From NCBI GenBank assembly GCA_019925795.1, contig CM034304.1, positions 10,541,471 through 10,605,470 on the forward strand: DNA of 64,000 nt. Direction: 5' to 3'. The stretch's first letter is position 1. Each line of letters begins with the position of its first letter. This DNA is from Dendrobium chrysotoxum (taxonomy: Eukaryota > Streptophyta > Magnoliopsida > Asparagales > Orchidaceae). The notes below the pieces were generated by a model. It saw nothing but the letters and a program-made list of their open reading frames with translations. It made no database searches and was not told where the DNA came from. This document shows positions 33,936 through 45,900 of the stretch, piece by piece. A program made the translations under genes and the position numbers.

Positions 33936-36900
33936 AATAAAGCACTTCACATGAATTTCCAATTGGCTTATACAAGAGCATTATGCAAGGAGCATCGTGG
34001 TTTTAAAATAGATAGCCATGAAAGTTTCTCCTAACTCGCTAAATGGCCAAAGAAACACTCATGACAAAAAAAAGTTGTCTTTGCTTGTGAAGATCATTCA
34101 TACAATCTTATAAAATGGGTTGCATCTAGTGATTCATGATGAGGAGCTTTATATTGTCACACGCCTAATCAAAAAGTTGGTATACCCAGGCAATGCAGTA
34201 CATGATGAAGGGATTTAACTTTAGCTTGCGAGCTAAACTCAAAGAGCCAAAATCAAATAAAACATTTTTTAATTAAAGAGAAGATTATTCATATATAAAT
34301 ATATGCAAGCAAAACTCTGTAATTATAAGTTTTTTGAAATGAAATTTTATTAAATTAATAAAATTTCTAAGAATCCATCATCTTGGGAAACTAAAATATC
34401 AAATTAATAGAGAATAAAAAAGGAATCAATAACTTCTTTAAAATTAAACCAATAACCAACACCAGAGTCTAAACAAAAGAACTACCACTAACAAAATAAA
34501 TACCAAACCCATAGATATAACTGTTGTTGATAAATCTGCTCTTGTGATGATGATTAACCTATCAATCTACCTAAATATGTTATGATTCTTCTTTTAGTCT
34601 CTACCATGATATGATTGATTATTTATGATTATATATTTATTTATAAATGACTCTTCGCTTTTTCCTATCATAAAATAAACTCTATAGGAGTGGGAAGGGA
34701 TGATATATATAGTGATGACATATATAAATGCTAGTTTTACAATTAAGATATATATGTACCCTTAAAATTTACTGTTACTTGCAAGTTTTCTTTTGGGGCA
34801 ACAAAGTGGGTTTTCTGTTGTTAGGAGTTATTTTGATTATAAGTGAGTGTATTTTCCACTATATTTTCTATACAAACTATTTCTATAGTTTTTAACAAGA
34901 AAAATTGATTGCATTTGTTTTGTTGCACATTTTTTTATTGAAGTTTCGTACAGTAGTTGCATAATCAAAACTTGGGTCTTAGTTTTCAAATTTAAAAAAG
35001 AAATGATTTTATTTCACTATTTCTAAATTCTCACAGAAAGAAAGTTTGACTAGTAATGCTAATTGTTTTATTATTTTGTTTAGTTATATTATATGATATT
35101 ATGCAAGCATAGTTGTGACTTGTGAGGTGACAGAATTTCTTAGCATGGAACCTAGATACAAATCTATTCAAAATAGATAATACTGATGGAATGTGCAAGA
35201 ATGCACTAAATCATAAGATAAAGATAAATGAATTTGGCAAGAAAATTGGTCAATGATTCTGTTTCTGCCATTTTTTAAATTTGGTGGTGCATCAATAATT
35301 ATGAAATACGGAGAAGCTCTATTTTAGATCCTTGATGGTGTTGTTGACACTATCAAGGATGACACGCATAAATCGAGAAATGGTCCAAACCCCACGTAGT
35401 GGGACAAAGGCTTGTTATTGTTGTTGTATTGTTGATGTTGTTGTTGACACTTGACACCGTTGTAGATGAATTGATAAACATGGAATTATTATGTGCAGAA
35501 TAAAAATTGATGTAGAAGAATTTAAAACAAAAATTGTTAGACCTATGTGCATTAATTTGAACATGCTAGTTATAAGTGAGAAAGGAAGGGATAGTTTGGG
35601 GAAGAAAATTGCTCCTTTTATCTTGCATAACAATTTGTAAAGCTTAAAAAGGCCAAGTTGGGTGATTAAATGGAGAAGTTATTTAGAATTATGATAGGAA
35701 ATACTTGAGTTCGCAAGTAACCCTAAGGGTAATACTTGAGTTCGCAAGCAAACCTAACCAAAATTGGGGGAAAACAACAAGAATTCTGCTGTTTTCAAGA
35801 AGAACCCAACAAGAAACCAAGCAAAAATTCAGATTTTTGGAGAGAAAACACAAGCAAACTCCTTCTATTCAATCAAACAATAAGAAAGCAAAGAAAGATA
35901 CAAGTTTCTCCAATTCGAGGGGAAGAAACAGCCCTCCAAATCACTAGTCGTAACCTAGAGCCCACGAACAAACCCTAGATTTCAAATTACATTCAAATTC
36001 AAGATAAGAAACCCTAATTCTCTCCAAAGCCTAATTAAACTCAAGATGACTCGAGCAAAATCCCAAAACAGCCCCTCATTCAAAATTTCCCTTCCAAATA
36101 CATAATTAATTGCAAAGTGGGCCCCTCAAACCTGCCTCCCCCCTCTCTCTGTTTTTTCCTGGTTCGACCCCCCATGGGGCCGCCTCTTGTACCCCTGGAC
36201 CGATCCAGGTTGGACCGGTTCAGCCGGCCCAAGGGCCTGCCTAACATTACCCCCCTCCCAAAGAATCACCTTGTCCTCAGGGTGAAATGAGGGATAATGA
36301 TCTTTCATTATTTCAAATGGCTCCTAAGTAGCATCGAAATCAGGGAGGCCTTTCCATCTAATCAGCACTTCTTTGTTGCCCTCTTTATCTGATCTCACAC
36401 CTGTAAGCTCCAGTGGTTCTAATATCACTTTGAAATCCTCAGTCAGTGTCTCTGGTAAATCCGTACTAGTTGAATGCTCCCCTATAGCTCTCTTCAACTG
36501 AGATACATGAAAAACTGGGTGTATGGCAGCTGATGGGGGCAGCTTCAATCGGTACGCCACTGCTTCGATCTTGTCCAAAACTTCATAGGAGCCGAAGTAC
36601 CTTGGTGCCAATTTCTTATTCCTCCTTCTCGCCACTGTCCTCTGCCTGTAGGGTCGTAGTTTTAGGAATACCTTCTCCCTCACTTCAAACTGCATGTTCC
36701 TCCTGTGTGAGTCTGCCTGCTTCTTCATGATTTATTGTGCCCTCAGCAGATGTTTCTTTAACTCTTCCAGCACCTTGTCCCTTTCCTCCAGGTACTGCTC
36801 AACTGAAGAAATCAGTGTACTTCCTCTCCCATAGTGCACTAGGTGTGGGGGGTCCCTTTCATATAGTACTATAAATGGAGTCATCTGAGAGGCAGAATGG

Positions 36901-39900
36901 TATGATGTATTGTACCAATACTCGGTCCATGACAGTCACTTTTCCCACATCCGCGATGTTTCAGAAGCAAAACACCTCAAATAGGTCTTCAAACTTCGGT
37001 TTACCACCTCCGTTTGCCCGTCTGTCTGTGGATGGTAGACGGTGCTTCTCTTTAGGACAGTGCTTTGCATCCTGAATAACTCCCTTCAAAACTGGCTGAG
37101 GAACACTTTTTCTCGATCAGACACAATCGATTTATGAATCCCATGCAGTCTAACAACCTTCTTGATAAATGCTTTTGCTACTGATACTGCGGTGTAAGGA
37201 TGTCATAAGAGGATGAAGTGTGTATACTTGCTAAGTTTGTCAACCACCACCATGATGACAGTGAATCCTTCTGATCTTGGTAAGCTGTCGATGAAATCCA
37301 TGGACACTTCCTCCCATACTCTATTTGGAAGTGCCAATGGTTGTAGTAGTCCTCCTGGAGCCATGACCATGTATTTATTTCTCTGGCATATTTCACACCT
37401 CGCCACCATCTCCTCAACATCTTTATGCATCCCCTTCCAGTAAAGCTCAGATGCCAGCCTCCTATATGTCTTCTGAACTCCTGAATGGCCTCCAACCGTG
37501 CTGCCGTGGAACTCCTGTAACAAATGGGGAATATGTATGGAAGTTTGTGGCATCACAAACCTCCCTTGATACAACAGTCTCTCCCTCTCAATACAGTAAC
37601 CATGATGGCTACTCTTGTCTTTCATCAGATCCTCCCTGATCTTTCTCAACTCTTCATTCAACATATTTTCTTCCTTGATGGCCCCCCAATTGATGCATTT
37701 AGATTTTTGCATTATTTTGTTTTGATGTAATTTGAACAATATTAGTTGTGTTTTATATTTTGTTTTATGTTTTTTTTAAGCTATTCAATGATGGAAGGCA
37801 TCCAATGATCATGGTAGGAAAATGCTTGGGCTTTGCATGTCTTGGGTTTGCTGGCTTTGGGGTCCATCTTGTCCTTTGGGCTGTTTGCTGCTTTCGGGTG
37901 AGCCTTGGCTGTCCTCGGTTTGGGCTTTGGTTGTTAGATTTTTAGTGGTGCCAGCTCATTAATGTTTAAGTTGTGGGGTAGCTCATTATGAGCTGTTGTT
38001 TAGTTCTTTAATTGGTAGTGAGGTGAGCACATTTTGGTGGGTGGAACTTGCCCTTTCCTCTCCCTTTTGTTTTATCGGTTTCCTCGATCTGTTGATGATT
38101 TCTGGGTTGGCATTTGGGGTTCGCTGCTGGTTCCGCCCCCTTTGTTGTGTTGGCTCTTTGGGTTTCTCCCTGGCTGCTTTTCCCGTGGTCCTCCCTGTCC
38201 CGTTTCCTGTGTTGTCTCTTCGGGTCCCTCGCCTGGCTGCTTTCCCGTGGCTGTTGGCTGGGTTTTCCGTGGCTTTTGGGTTCTGTTTCCTGTACTGATT
38301 TGTGGGCTGCTGTGGTGCCTTTTGGCCTTTCATTTCCCTAATATCTGATTGGTTTTGGTTGGAGGTGTATTGGCTTTTTGGCTCCCCTTTCTTTCTTATA
38401 AATATGAGGATCTTATGTCATGGGTAGGTTGTTGAATATTGTGAGCAAAGTTGCTAAAAACCTGAGAGTTTCTTCTTTGGAAAAGCTTGAGAGCTTGTTC
38501 CATTCTCCTTCTCCTCTAGGAAAGCTTGCGAGCTTCTCCTCTTTCTTCTCGGGCTTCTAACCTCTTTCTTTTCTACGCAAGTTCCACTCCTCTTGTATCT
38601 TTCTTCTGGTTCCGTTGGTAAGATTTGTTGGCTGTTTTGGAGGCATTTGTTGGAGGAGTTTGGTAGGACGTTGGCCCCTTTTGCAATGGTGGACCCTCGG
38701 TTTGCATGCCTAAGCATTATTTTTAAATATATTCCTACTTTCGTTATATGTGAGGAGTCTGCTTGCCGGATGTTTTGAGGATAGTGTTTGTTTGGTTTTA
38801 TTTTGTTCTTTTGCTAACTTTTTTTGTTCAGGTTTGTTGGATGTTGGTTTTCCTAAATCGAATTGAGTCGTTTTTACTAGTCTATTTTGTTCTCCAAGTG
38901 GTGTCTTAAATTTCTAAAGTGAGTCTTGTTTCTCTTTTAGTAATTGTCTTCCTCTCTTGGTGTTTTTACTTCAAGTTGCCTACATCACCAATCTGCCATC
39001 AATGGAACAGACACAGCTAATTCCTGAAGCTCCCCAACACATCTGGATAAAGCGTCAGCTGCTTTATTTTCCAAACCAGGCTTGTATTGGATCTCAAAAT
39101 CATAGCCTAATAGTTTGGATAACCACCTCTGATGCTCCTCGGTCATCATTCTTTGTTCTAACAGATACTTCAAGCTCCTCTGATCAGTCCGTACGATGAA
39201 ATATCTTCCCAAGAGATAAGGCCGCCACTTCTAGCTCTCTCTCATATACTGACTTCAATCTAGCCCTGGCTAACAGCACTTGACTGAAGTATGCTACTGG
39301 CCTGTGATTCTGCATCAACACTGCCCCCAGCCCATATCCTGACGCATTAGTCTCTACTATAAAGACCTGGATGAAATTTGGAAGTGCTAAAACTGGTACT
39401 GTAGTCATGGCTTCTTTCAGTTTCTCGAAAGCCTAGGTTGCTGCCTCTCCCCATAAAAAGTTATCCTTCTTCAGTTGCTCAGTCAAATGCCAAGCAATAG
39501 CACTGTATTCCTTCACAAATCGCCTGTAGTACCCGGTCAACCCCAAGAACCCTCTGAACTCCCTTATGTTCCTAGGCATCGACCATTTCTGCATTGCCTT
39601 AATTTTTGTAACACCCCACAGTACTCCTAAATAGTACTGTTGAGTGTAACATGCATCACATAAACATTTATCCTTTCAAAAATATTGAATACAACTTTCT
39701 TTTTAGAAGTTCATATAAAACACCTAACCATAAGTCCATTTATACATTAATGGAAGCAACTTCCAAATTAAAACCTCAAAAAACACATTTACAGAGCGAC
39801 TAAGGAAGTCCAAGCAAACTCAAAGTAATACAACATGTAAACTGCTTACTAACCTCAAGGGTAGACTTCAAACATAGAATAAACATTAACATAAAATGTA

Positions 39901-42900
39901 AATACTTGCAGATTAGTCTTCTTCCACCTTTCCTTTTCCCTTTCCTGTAACAACAGCCAGTAATAAACTACTGGTGAGCTGTGAGGCTTAATAAGTTATG
40001 CAAAGTTAATAACCATTAAATTGAAATGAATGAATGAAATACAACATTGAGCTAATCGATGAATTGAGTCAACTTATCCTTATTTCGAAAACATCATAAA
40101 ATCACTTTAAACATCATTCTTTATGTCATTTGAGACAGATACTGAATATTTAATCTTTTAAAATAATTGGCTATACTTTCATAATCATATTCAATAGAGC
40201 CCAGAAAAATCTGACATTATTGTCATTGAATTACATAGAGGTCCCTTTTGCCTCTTTAGGGGTCCTTTTTACCCCACCTGCTATGCAGGCATTCATTTCC
40301 TTTGGGGTCCCTTTTGCCCCATCTACAATTCAGGTTTCATATTGGGTCCCTTTTGCTCACCTGATAATGTAGATATCACAACATAAGATAGCCAATCTTT
40401 ATTAAATAAATATTCAATACCTCTCACATTTGCATAATTCATAATTGTCACCATTCATATAACCATACATGGTTTGCAAGAAGAACTTGGCATGTATTAC
40501 TTAGAGAATGAAACTTCTTTCTTTAACATATAACAGAATACTTAATCACATATCAATTTCACCTTCTCTCATAAAATATATTTGTACACGAGTACTTCAA
40601 TGTAATCACATGGATATTATGCAATTATTTGTGATGCATTGAATTCCTCAAATCATTTAAAAAGGCATGATAAATATATCAAAAATCAATAATTTAACTT
40701 TACATAAATTACCTTCTTGATGAGTTGACTTTTCCAATCTTTCACTTCTTATTCTTCTTTTACTATAAGTCACTTCAAAGCCTCCTCTTTGCATAAGACT
40801 ATAAAATCGATATCACTCTAAATTATAAATTACAGAAAGGACCTTACTGAAAAGAACTAGTATAAAAGATAAGGGAAATGTAGGATTCTTACCTTTTTCT
40901 ATCTTTTATGATTTAGCCTTCTTCAATCCTAACTTCTCAAAATACCACTCTAATTCTCTATTTCTTCACTTTATTGTTTCTTTAAATAGTTTGCACTTTT
41001 ACTTCCCACTTCCTGTCATTACACCATTTCATATTCATCACAATCGACCTTTGTTACAAGTTTACTATATATAAATAATTTTCTTTCTTCTCACTTACCA
41101 TTACTGTTGTTTTCCTTTCCTACCAAGCCACAAGCAATCTTCCTTCAACACTATGCTGAATTGATCCGTGCACTGAGCCAAATGTATCTGCAATCCTCAA
41201 GTAATCACCTTGTTGAAACTTTCCTTTGCCGAGAAATGCTATAGTGCTGCATACGTTATACCAATTCCACCCTAAATCCTCTGTGCCGCAGCCTTCTACT
41301 GGCCGAACAAGACAGCAACGGAAATCTTCAGGAATTTCTGCACTAAATCACCCTTCATTACCATGCAATAATATATAAAACTATTAATATTTAATTATTA
41401 ACCAATACCTGAATATTTCTGGTTATTACAATTTTAGTTTGATCTGCCGCCACTCTCTCTTGGGACACAACGTGTCCCAAGTACTCCACACTAGGGGTGT
41501 CAATTTCGGGTCACGGGTCGGGTTCGGGTCGAACCCGGAACTGACCCGGTACTATTTGGGTTCGGGTCAACCCGACTCGTTTTTGCAAACGGGTTGATTT
41601 TCTGGATCCGAACCCGACCCGACCCGCGGACATGGCAACCCCAGTAGCAGCGGGTCGGCAGCAGCGGTGGACCGACGGCCGGCTGTAGCAGAAGCCGGCT
41701 GAAGCGGCCGGCGAGGCGGCGACTGACGCGGGACTCGTCCGACTCGACGCGGATGAGACCGCGTGACACGACTCGAAGCTGGATGCGATCGCGCAACGCC
41801 GGTAGGTAGGCCTTGGGACGCGGTGCGGGCAACCGGGGTTGGTGGGCAAGCGTGCCCGGGGTAGGCGGGCAGGTGGGGCAGCTAGGGAAAGCGGGCAGAC
41901 AGGGCAGGTGGGCAAGCTCGGGCAGGGCCAGTCAGAGCAGGCAGAAGGGTTTCCGGGTCATTCCCGGGTTTTCGGGTCAACCCGAACCCGACCCGCTTCG
42001 GGATCGGGTCAACCCAAACCCGAAAGTTTCGGATCGAGTTCGGGTCTGGTTTTCTGGTAATATTGACACCCCTACTTCACACTAGCCTGAGCAAAGCTGC
42101 ATTTCTTCAGGTTGGCTTTTAACTGATGCTCCTGTAGTACTCTCAAAACCACCTTCAGATGTTCTAGATGCTCCCCCTCAGTCTTGTTGTACACTAAAAT
42201 GTCATCAAAGAATACCAATACAAACTTCCTGAGGTACTGCTTAAATATCATGTTCATTAATGACTGAAAAGTAGCAGGAGCATTAGTCAGTCCAAAAGGC
42301 ATTACTAGAAACTCATAATGCCCTTCATGTGTCCTGAAAGATATCTTTGGATTGTCGGCCTCCTTCATTCTGATCTGGTGGTATCCAAATTTCAAGTCCA
42401 ACTTGGAAAACATTGCTGCCCCATGTAACTCATCCAGGAGCTCATCAATCACAGGAATAAGGAACTTATCAGGCACTGTTCCCTTATTCAGGGCTTTGTA
42501 GTCCACACAGAATCGTCAACTCCTATCCTTCTTCTTGACCAGGAGGATTGGACTAGAAAAAGGGCTAACACTTGGTCTGATGATCCCCGCCTCCAGCATC
42601 TCCCGGATCAACTTCTCAATCTCATCTTTCTGAATCTGAGGGTAGCGATAAGGGCGGACACTGATCGGTGTCTCCCCTTCCTTCAAGGTAATGGCATGCT
42701 CCAACTCCCTCTGAGGTGGTAAGCCCTGTGGAGGTTGAAAAACCTCACTGAACTGGTGTATGAGCGGCTGCACTGAAGAGGGAATATTGCCCTCTTCCTA
42801 AAGTCTGACCCCTTCCAGGCGGTGCAACTCCACCAAGTAGCCTCCTCCCTCCTCCTGAATGGTCCTGATTAGGGATTTGAGAGAAACCCCAGCCTTGGTC

Positions 42901-45900
42901 AGCCCTGCATCACCCTGAATCACCCTCCTTCTTCCCCCCATCACCAGTTCCATCCTCAGTATACCCCAATTGATCTTGGTCTCCCTTAAGGTCTACAGCT
43001 ACTTCATCCTTAGGATGATACTAATACTCCCCAATTCCAAAGGAAGGAAGTCCTCCCTCACCTGGATCCCCTGAATCAGCACTACCCCTCTACAAACTCC
43101 TCTACCCATTTCCACCTTTCCCGTGCCCATGATCACCCCATAGCCTCTTGTATCCACCAACTCCATCCCAAGCAGATCAACAATCTGGGTGGAAATGAAA
43201 TTATGAGTTGCCCCACTATCTATCAACACCACAACCTCATGGTCGGCTATCTCTCCTTTCACTTTCATAGTGTGACTCGGAGTGAATCCCACTACTGAGT
43301 TCAGAGAGGCTTCTGCCACATCCAGATGCAACTTCTCCTCCTCCTCCCCTTCTGACCCAATCCCACCTCCCACTTCGTCTTCCTCGTCTTTATAGACGAG
43401 GAGAACCTGAAGAGTTCGGTCCTTGCACCTATGCCCCGACATATACTTCTCATCACATCTGAAGCACAACCCCTTTGCCCTCTTCTCCTGTATCTCCTTC
43501 TCCATCAGCTTTTTGAACTGTCCCCCATTTCCCCCTCCTCCAGTTTTCTCCTTCGGCACTTCCTTCAGACTCCTTGGGGCTGGCCCTTTAGAAGGTAAGA
43601 AGGTGGTAGTCATCCTGTATGATCCCCCTGAGTAGCTTCCTCGAGCCCCTCTCTCTGATTTCTTCTGATCTTCCACCAACTGCGCCAGCTCCATGGCCTT
43701 TCCTAGGTTCCTCGACTCCAACACTCTGACTGCTGTTGGTATCTCCGGTTTAAGCCCCTTCATGAAGTTTCCTTCCAGAGCTGACTCTGAAATATGATCC
43801 AATCTGCTAGCCAAATACTCGAACCTATCACGGTAATCCGCCACAGTCCCCTCTTGAGTTAAGGCAAAGAATTGCTCATAGAAGTCTCCTCCACCATCGG
43901 CTCGGAAACGCTCTAGTAAGCGTTCTTTGAACTCTCTCCAGTTCCGGATGGGCTCCCTCTTGTCACGTCATTGATACCATGCTAGTGCTTTTCCTTCCAA
44001 ACACAAACCCGCCGCCGTTAGCTTCTCCTCCTCCGTCAACCCATTAACGGTAAAATATCGTTCCACCTTGTAAATCTAACCATGGCCATCCTCGCCCTCA
44101 AAGATGGGCATCTTCAGTTTCCTCACCTTGGGATCTCCTCCGTTTCCCCGGTATCCTCCATAACCTCCCATTCCTTGAAGAGGAGGTGCTCCCCAAGTGT
44201 CCTGATCGTCCCTCCGACGATTATACCCGAACCCTTCATCGTATTCTCCTCTTCTCCTTCAAAATCAGCACCTCGGCGTAAATTCCTCCCTTCTTCCTTC
44301 AAAATCAGCACCTCGGCGATGAAATTCCTCCTTTCTCCCAACAAAATCAGCACCCCTTCTGTGATATCCCATACTCATCTCCTCCCTAGAAAGTGGCTCT
44401 AGAGGAGGCATCCCGTCATCACTTTCAAGGACCTCCACTTCCAGATTTTTCCTCCCCCTAAAGGTGTTCAGTTTTCCTCCCCTTCCTTGGCCGCCGTTGG
44501 TTTCTTTTGATTATGAAGTTGCTGGTTTTTGTTTGTCTTCAAGCATCTTCTTCATCATCTCCTCCAGGGCGGTGAACCTTCCATCCATTTTTTCATGAAT
44601 GGATGCAAATTGATTTTAGAAATCAGAAATTTTTTCCTCAAAATCGATTTTCAGTTGACCTATTTCTCCTTCTAAGACTTCCACTTTCCTTCCGGCCATA
44701 ATCCTTCCTCTTCCCAATCACAAAGCCTCTCTCAACCCACCAAAAATACTGCTGAAATTTCAGAATTTCAGCCGCCAAAAGTTCCAAGACAATGCTCTGA
44801 TACCAATTTGATAGGAAATACTTGAGTTTGCAAGTAACCCTAAGGGTAAAACTTGAGTTCGCAAGCAAACCTAACCAAAATTGGGGTAAAACAACAAGAA
44901 TTCTGCTGTTTTCAAGAAGAACCCAGAAGAAACCAAGCAGAAATTCAAATTTTTGGAGAGAAAACACAAGCAAACTCCTTCTATTCAATCAAACAACGAG
45001 AAAGCAAAGAAAGATACAAATTTCTCCAATTCGAGGGGAAGAAACAGCCCTCCAAATCTCTAGCCGTAGCCTAGAGCCCACGAACAAACCCTAGATCTCA
45101 AATTACATTCAAATTCAAGATAAGAAACCCTAATTCTCTTCAAAGCCTAATTAAACTCGAGGACTCGAGCAAAATCCCAAAACAGCCCCTCATTCAAAAT
45201 TTCTCTCCCAATTACATAATTAATTGCAAAGTGGGCCCCTAAAAATTTCTCTGTTTTTTCCTTGTTCCGCCCCCCATGGGGCCGCCTCTTGCACACTTGG
45301 ACCGGTTCAGCTGGCCCAAGGGCCGGCCTAACAGATTACTATGGACAAGAGAATATCATGCAGAGTTAATATTGAATTTTATAAAATTATGATCAGGCCA
45401 TCTATTCTTCATTGACTTGAGTGTTAGACAGTAAAGAAATCACTGATAGTCAAGTTAAGCATGGTAGAAATAACGCTTTTAAGTTGAATGTATAAAAAAA
45501 TTGTTGAGAAATGACTAATAGAAGTACGGTAGTAGTAGCGTCAACTGCAGATAGAGTAACAGAAAATAGATTGGAATGGTTTGTACATTAAAGACAAAAT
45601 GGTAGAAGATGCACCAATAAGATGAATGGTTAAAATTAATATTGAAGGATTATGAAGAAAATGTGATAAACCTAAGGTAATATGAACACAAAGTTGCGCA
45701 TAAAGATTTGTGCAAAAGGTATTTAACATTTTATGCACTACACAATAGGGTTGAATGGAAAATAAGGATTCATAAATGCTAACACCAAAAAGTTGAGATA
45801 AGGATTAACATTATGATAACGGTGATGATTGTGTTGTGCGTAACAATTATGTTTGTGGGCAACCTTTACTATCCATGCTATTTTCTTTCTCAGGCTAAAC

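Larger units (their letters stand above)
33588..35691 (+). other. Intron 3 of the RimM-like gene, part before the chromovirus
   Basis: AT-rich intronic sequence. It contains an (AT)n run at about 33859-33932 and a TTG-repeat tail after CCCACGTAGTGGGACAAAGG at about 35390-35450, which resembles the 3' end of plant RTE LINEs or of a SINE that shares it. No exon recognised. Confidence 0.6.
35692..45333 (-). mobile_element. Ty3/gypsy chromovirus inserted in intron 3, carrying three nested insertions
   Basis: LTRs at 35692-36246 and 44809-45333 (TGATAGG...CCTAACA as seen on the plus strand, i.e. TGTTAGG...CTATCA on the coding strand). A primer site complementary to initiator Met-tRNA lies at 44794-44805 and a polypurine tract at 36247-36258, so the element is on the minus strand. 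Flanking bases AATTA (35687-35691) and GATTA (45334-45338) differ at one site and fit a decayed 5-bp target duplication. Removing the three insertions and their duplications leaves about 5.9 kb, normal for this group. Order: gag, protease, RT, RNase H, integrase, chromodomain. Several stops make it inactive. Confidence 0.93.

Noticed and set aside
37986..38348. Long overlapping ORFs on both strands
   Set aside because: They lie in the GC-rich middle of a solo LTR bounded by CCAAT duplications and show no protein motif.
38454..38717. A small basic protein of 87 codons on the minus strand
   Set aside because: It is inside the solo LTR, is low in complexity and has no context supporting translation.
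41500..42085. GC-rich ORFs on both strands, up to 134 codons
   Set aside because: They lie within the hAT-type nonautonomous element and consist largely of its GGGTC-type subterminal words; no transposase motif.
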